Below, piece after piece: positions 59,342 through 64,000 of a DNA stretch of 64,000 nt. Numbering within the stretch: position 1 is the stretch's first letter; each line of letters begins with the position of its first letter. Made by a program: the position numbers and the translations under genes. The notes under the pieces are model-generated. The model ran no database searches. It was given only the letters and a program-made list of their open reading frames with translations, and was not told where the DNA came from. Source of the DNA: Trichomonas vaginalis G3 (taxonomy: Eukaryota > Parabasalia > Trichomonadida > Trichomonadidae); assembly GCF_026262505.1 (NCBI RefSeq), contig NC_067207.1, forward strand, positions 32,084,082 through 32,148,081, given 5' to 3'.

Positions 59342-59789
59342 TCATCTTTTATTATTGTTTTATAAACGTTTTTACTATGTATTATATTAACTACAAACTA
59401 GTGTTTTCACAATGTTAGTTAATTATGACTATTTGTAGTAGATTTAAAAGAATTTAAAATATTTTATAAATACAAATCCCGTATAACGATTTAAATCGAA
59501 ATTATAGCATGATCAAATCATTAATATAAGAAATTAGACGATATAATCATATTTATAATCGGATTAATAATATTAATTTTGTTTGATTTCAAAATTCATT
59601 TGCATTAATGAGTTATAGCAGGAAATATCTTAAAACCTTAAACAACAAGCTCTAAATCAACTAATAATTGTGAAGATGAAAATTACAAAGGATTCAAGTA
59701 TAATGGAAAAGAAACAAATCGCCAATATTAGTATTTGTGCCAAAAGTAATAATAAAAAGATTAATATTTAATAAATAATAAAATAAAAT
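59342..59789. other. Intergenic between convergent genes, no gene seen
   Basis: AT-rich DNA holding the 3' ends of the pseudokinase and Rab genes. Confidence 0.4.
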
Positions 59790-60377
59790 TTAGCAGCAAC
59801 CTCCGCTTTGTTGTTCTTCAGCATCACGTTTCTTCTGAAGAACTGTATTCTTCTGATTGACAATTTTAGCAGATTTATCAGCGTTTGTTGCGACGCTAAC
59901 AAATAAGTCATCAATTCCAAATCCGGTTGCAGCGGAAGTAATAAAATGCTCAATGTTATTGTTCATGCACCAAGATCCAACTTCTGCTCCAGGATTTTGA
60001 CCCTCAAATTTATCAGATTTAGTACCAACAACTACAATAGGTACTTCTGGTGGGCATGATTCATGAGCTGTATTAATAAATGCTTGAACTTTTTGTAATT
60101 GGTCTTTTTCTGTTAAATCGTAGCAAATAATTACTGCATGGCAATTTTGAACATAGATTGGAATGAGATTTGAATACTTTTCCTGGCCTGCTGTATCCCA
60201 AAGATTCAATTGAACTTGGTGATTGTTAGCTTCTGCCTTTACTTTTACGTATGCAGCACCAACTGTTGGTTTAGGATTCTCTTGGAACTCTCCATAGTAG
60301 TAGCGCATAATCAAACATGTCTGACCAACACCATGATCACCAATTGTAACGATTTTATATTCGGGTATTTGAGTCAT
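59790..60377 (-). CDS. Rab-family small GTPase with altered P-loop (195 aa)
   Basis: The Rab fold is complete and the C-terminus GGCC supports double geranylgeranylation. Motifs: G1 GDHGVGQT (13-20), where the invariant Lys of GKT is Gln19 (codon CAG); G2 Thr38; G3 WDTAGQE (60-66), with the Gln; G4 TKSD (119-122) instead of NKxD; and G5 TSAA. Family members switch between GDP and GTP to direct vesicle traffic. The Lys change at G1 would weaken nucleotide phosphate binding, so this may be a divergent or locked form. Trichomonads have a greatly expanded Rab family. Confidence 0.9.
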   Translation of the reverse strand: MTQIPEYKIVTIGDHGVGQTCLIMRYYYGEFQENPKPTVGAAYVKVKAEANNHQVQLNLWDTAGQEKYSNLIPIYVQNCHAVIICYDLTEKDQLQKVQAFINTAHESCPPEVPIVVVGTKSDKFEGQNPGAEVGSWCMNNNIEHFITSAATGFGIDDLFVSVATNADKSAKIVNQKNTVLQKKRDAEEQQSGGCC

Positions 60378-60555
60378 TATAAAAAATGTAAAATTTTCCT
60401 GTCAATTTTCGGATCCATTCAGAAGAGAAACTGAAAAATAGAATCAATAAATAAAAACTTTAAAAAAATTGAATTTATGGAAAGTGAAGTGTAATTTTTG
60501 TGACAAAATAAAAATTTTTGAAAAATACGAATAATTTTTTTAGAAAATTATTTTC

Positions 60556-63500
60556 TTAGAAACCACCCTGGAACTGTGGCTGGAATCCGCCCTGGGAAGC
60601 AGCGAATCCTGACTGATCTGGGAACTGTGGAGCAGCGAATGAAGCTGGAGCACCGGCAGCAGCGAATGGATCAGCAGAGGCAGCGAAGGAAGCGCCTTGG
60701 TCTGGGAATCCGCCGTCGAATGCTGGTGGAGCAACAGAAGCGTTAGCAGCTGCAGCAGCGACTGTCTTTGTCTCCTCAACTGTGCCAGAGAGAGCCTGGA
60801 CATCAGCCTGGAGCTTGGCGATGGCAGCGTTCTGGTCTCTCATTGACTGTATGAGGAATGGCATTGCGAAGTCTGTGCAGTTGTGTCTCCATGCGAGTTC
60901 AAGGATGACATCAGATGAGAGGAGGTCGTAGCAGACGTATGTGGCAGCGGCGAAGCATTCGAGGAGCTTCTTCTCGAGGAAGAACTTGATGAGATCTTCG
61001 GCGATCTTTGTGTCCTTGGACTGAGCAGCTGTCTCGATTGCATCTCTGTAGAACTCGTCCTTCTTGGAGATGGAGATAGACTCGTTCCATCTCTGGTTCT
61101 TTCTGAAGATGTAGGATGAGATTCTGCGGAATTCCAAGCATTCGTGGTGCTCTAACTCGCGTGCCAATGTGATCTGTTCGAAGAGTGTGAATGCATCGAT
61201 TGAGCGTCTGAGTGAGTCGTAGTCGCCGTCCTCGATGTACATTCTGTTGAGGGCCTCGTTGACAGCCTGGACGTTTGTGGACTGGATGGAAGCGAGGTAT
61301 GACTTGATGAGCTGGAGGTTGTTGGAGCGCTTGAACATGTCGACAAGTCTTGTTGAGTCGATCTTTGGACCGATTGTCTGCAACAAGTCTGGGATATCCA
61401 TTGGAGAGATTGTGAGGTAGAAGTTGAGTGATCTGTAGAGGATATCTGCGTTGGAGACCTGAGCGACGAGTTCCTTGAAGTAGTTGTGTGTCCATGCAGC
61501 AGATGGGTGCTCGATGATTGTTGTGACGGCGTTGTCGAACTCGGAATACTTGTCGTAGGCGTATGTGAGTTCCTTCCACATGTGCATGGCCTGGAGGATC
61601 TTGATGACCTTGAAAAGGGCGATGCGCTGGTTGAACTGCTTGAGGTGGTCCATGCACTTCTCTGGCTGGTGCTTGGCGTAGAGAACGGCAAGCTCTGTGA
61701 AGATGCCGCCGTGTGCGCGCTCTAAGCCGAGAGCTGCTTCAAGTAAGCCAATGACCTGTGTGAAGTAGCCACCGTCTTCGTACAACTTGATGACCTCAAG
61801 AAGGTGATCGGCTTCGATGACGATCTGTAAGCCAGCGACCTGGGCGAGCTTGAAGTCTCCGATTTCGATGCAAGCGCGGAGTACAGCCATCCATGACTTT
61901 GTGGATGATGCCTTGCGTGCAGCGTCGATGGCGGCCTGGAGTTCCTTGAGTTCGATGAGTGTCTCTGCGAGGCGGGCGTAGTCCTTGACTGCTGTGTACA
62001 AGATCTTTGCGGCCTTGAAGAGCTGTTGATCGAAGCAGCGGTCGGCGATTTCCTTTGTGCGGGCGGAGTTTGGAGAAGAAACGAGTTCCTCTAACTCGCC
62101 GAGCATGTCAACCTTGGCGTAAGCGAAGAGAAGCTCTGTCTCGATGATTGGATCACCGATCTGGTTGGAGCGAGCGAGCTGAAGGTATGGAACAAGAGCC
62201 TTGTACTCTTCAGCCTTCTCAGCGGCCTCGATGACGGCGTAGTACTCCTTTGTGTCCTTTGACTTGATGAAGGACTCGATGGAGTTGACAACTTCGCCGG
62301 CAGCGAGCTGAGCACGAGCGACTTCGCCCCAAACGTTTGGATCGTCGCAGTGGGCGGCCCAGTCAGCAGCGCCTTGGAGATCGCCCTTGTTGTCGAGCAT
62401 GACCTTGACGGCGAGGACTGGCTGTTCGTACTTCTTGTAGACAGCGATTGTTTCATCGTAGAGCTGGAAGTCGATGAGCTTCTCAGCAATCTTTTCCCAT
62501 GTGTAGTGGTTGAGGCGCTGGACGTAGTTCATGACGCGTGTTGTGTCTGACTGAGCAGCTGTGAGGATGAGCAAGTTCTGGAGGGAAACGTTCTCCTTGA
62601 ACTGTGGAGACTCCATGACGACTTTCTCGAGAAGGCCGAGGAGCTGTGCTGGGATGTCGGCGGTGATGAATGCCTTGACTGTCATTGAGACCTTGTCTGG
62701 GTCTTCGCACTCTGGAAGAGCTGTGGAAATGACAGCATCGACAACCAACTTCATGTGTGGGTTCTCTGGGTTGAGAACACGTGCCCAGAGGTTCTCATCC
62801 TGTCTGTTGACGAGGTATCTGGCCTGTTCCTTGTAGAGCTGGTGTGTGTTTGTGAGCTCGATGAGTTCGTCATCGCACTGGCCCTTGGCGTAGGCAATGC
62901 ATGCGAGGTGGGCATCGCGCTTGGCAAGGATCTCACCGACAAACTTTGGATCGTAGTACTGGTTCTCGCGGAGGGCGCGTTCTGGGTTGCGGCCCATGTT
63001 GTAGGCGAGGAGAACGATACCGTTGTTTGTGGCTGGATCGACAGAACCAGAAGCCTGGCGCTGTTCGAGGATCTGTTGGAGAAGGCGCAGTCTCTCGCGC
63101 TTCATTGTCTCCTTGATGAGCTCCTCCATTGGTGCTGTGTGCTGGACGGAGTTGATCAACTTGACGATGTACTCCTGTGGAGCTTCGATATCGATGAGGG
63201 CACCGATGACACGGCCGGCCATGGCTGGGTTGAACTTCTGGATGTAGATTTCGAGTTCGCGGGAAGCATTCTTCTTGTAGAGGTACTTTGTGAGGTCTTC
63301 TGCGAATCCGAATCTGTTGCAGAGAACGATGAGTGGGACGCGGTCTGGGAGATCAGCCTGCATGAGGAAGTCACGAACACGCTCTGGCTGGAGGTATTCT
63401 GACTCACGGCACATTCTCTCAACTTCGCTGTAGTCCTGAAGCTTTGTTGCAGCCTCGATGTAGCGGAAGTGGATATCTGGATCTGTGCATGTTGTAACGA

Positions 63501-64000
63501 CAAGAGCTAAGAAGTAGTAGATAGCCTGTGTAGCCTTTGTCTTGTTGAACAATGCAAGGAGTGTGTCGATGCCGAGCTTGTCGTAGTATGTGCCAGCGAC
63601 CTTGACGACGAGTTGGACGTTCTGTTGCTGGTTGTTTGTGAGAAGTTCCTGGAGGCACTCCATGACCCACTTTGGATCCATTGTTGCGAAGTACTGGACT
63701 AAGAAGTCTGGGTTGATTGACTGTGTGTTGACGATGCAGCGCTTGATGGATGGAAGGTCTGTGTAGTGCTCGAGAGCGCGCTGGAAGTTGCCTGCACGTT
63801 CGCAGAGGTTGGCAACCTTCTGGCGGTCGTAGAATGTGTAGCATTCCTTGGCGAAGAGTTCTTCAGCAACACGTGGGATGTTGGTCAATGTGATCTCGAA
63901 GAGAAGTGTCTGGAGATCGGAATCTTCCTCACGGTTCTGGACAAGAACGGATACAAGGAATGAAGCAGCCTGTGTGAAGAGAGAGAACTGCTGAAGGATT
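60556..64000 (-). CDS. Clathrin heavy chain, C-terminal two-thirds (partial)
   Basis: The frame runs without interruption to the window's right edge, so the N-terminal beta-propeller is missing; at least 1,147 residues are visible. The sequence is a series of clathrin repeats (YFATMDPKWVMECLQELLTN, AYAKGQCDDELIELTNTHQL, VLRACIEIGDFKLAQVAGLQ, LPVLYAKHQPEKCMDHLKQF-type segments) with leg helices to the C-terminus. The tail is Ala/Gln/Gly/Phe-rich (FQPQFQGGF). Clathrin forms coats on vesicles from the plasma membrane and Golgi. Codon choice is strongly GC-biased, unlike nearby genes, as expected for high expression. No internal stop is seen. Confidence 0.95.
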   Translation of the reverse strand, partial: ILQQFSLFTQAASFLVSVLVQNREEDSDLQTLLFEITLTNIPRVAEELFAKECYTFYDRQKVANLCERAGNFQRALEHYTDLPSIKRCIVNTQSINPDFLVQYFATMDPKWVMECLQELLTNNQQQNVQLVVKVAGTYYDKLGIDTLLALFNKTKATQAIYYFLALVVTTCTDPDIHFRYIEAATKLQDYSEVERMCRESEYLQPERVRDFLMQADLPDRVPLIVLCNRFGFAEDLTKYLYKKNASRELEIYIQKFNPAMAGRVIGALIDIEAPQEYIVKLINSVQHTAPMEELIKETMKRERLRLLQQILEQRQASGSVDPATNNGIVLLAYNMGRNPERALRENQYYDPKFVGEILAKRDAHLACIAYAKGQCDDELIELTNTHQLYKEQARYLVNRQDENLWARVLNPENPHMKLVVDAVISTALPECEDPDKVSMTVKAFITADIPAQLLGLLEKVVMESPQFKENVSLQNLLILTAAQSDTTRVMNYVQRLNHYTWEKIAEKLIDFQLYDETIAVYKKYEQPVLAVKVMLDNKGDLQGAADWAAHCDDPNVWGEVARAQLAAGEVVNSIESFIKSKDTKEYYAVIEAAEKAEEYKALVPYLQLARSNQIGDPIIETELLFAYAKVDMLGELEELVSSPNSARTKEIADRCFDQQLFKAAKILYTAVKDYARLAETLIELKELQAAIDAARKASSTKSWMAVLRACIEIGDFKLAQVAGLQIVIEADHLLEVIKLYEDGGYFTQVIGLLEAALGLERAHGGIFTELAVLYAKHQPEKCMDHLKQFNQRIALFKVIKILQAMHMWKELTYAYDKYSEFDNAVTTIIEHPSAAWTHNYFKELVAQVSNADILYRSLNFYLTISPMDIPDLLQTIGPKIDSTRLVDMFKRSNNLQLIKSYLASIQSTNVQAVNEALNRMYIEDGDYDSLRRSIDAFTLFEQITLARELEHHECLEFRRISSYIFRKNQRWNESISISKKDEFYRDAIETAAQSKDTKIAEDLIKFFLEKKLLECFAAATYVCYDLLSSDVILELAWRHNCTDFAMPFLIQSMRDQNAAIAKLQADVQALSGTVEETKTVAAAAANASVAPPAFDGGFPDQGASFAASADPFAAAGAPASFAAPQFPDQSGFAASQGGFQPQFQGGF

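Noticed and set aside
60540-63963. Many overlapping frames opposite or in other registers of the clathrin gene
   Set aside because: They are shadows caused by GC-biased codons of one long intact clathrin frame.

Overview
The window is AT-rich protist DNA that looks like a trichomonad, most likely Trichomonas vaginalis or a close relative. The evidence is: a Maverick/Polinton-type giant transposon; intron-less genes; TCA-type initiator elements a few bases upstream of start codons (clear for cysteine synthase and FKBP); TAAA motifs overlapping stop codons; a bacterial-type cysteine synthase; DUF3447-like ankyrin genes; and a flagellate-type Fused kinase. Species assignment is inference, since no search could be run.

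Region 1 (1 to about 23,613) is a Maverick bounded by long inverted repeats made of short modules. Its left half carries intact genes: a D12-class adenine methyltransferase, small putative virion proteins, a paralogous pair of about 285-aa proteins, a phage-like tail-fibre protein, the integrase, and a cassette of KilA-N genes set among internal copies of the terminal-repeat modules. Its right half carries a packaging ATPase, an SF3/D5-like helicase, a probable penton, a probable double-jelly-roll major capsid protein and a large Q-rich protein. Nearly all of these are broken by single-base frameshifts. No protein-primed DNA polymerase B was found, which is unusual for this class. Beyond the right repeat lies a fragment of the methyltransferase gene, so the right end may be rearranged.

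Region 2 (23.6-44.4 kb) is host DNA: a 176-bp-arm inverted repeat directly upstream of cysteine synthase, a one-TM protein, an ankyrin gene, a Fused/STK36-like kinase, tRNA-Thr(AGT), a multi-TM gene with one in-frame TGA, and a RhoGEF-Kelch-coiled-coil protein. It also holds a remarkable foldback structure (about 40.4-42.4 kb) built from 122-bp tandem units, each containing three hairpins.

Region 3 (43.9-64 kb) holds a thioredoxin-like protein and an ankyrin pseudogene split by a 2,239-bp hAT-like non-autonomous element with an exact 8-bp target duplication. It continues with FKBP-TPR, a PARP-type ADP-ribosyltransferase, a three-RRM protein, a pseudokinase, a Rab with an altered P-loop, and the C-terminal two-thirds of clathrin heavy chain running off the right edge. 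Host genes look independently transcribed. Maverick genes are tightly packed and often divergent over 16-18-bp shared promoters.
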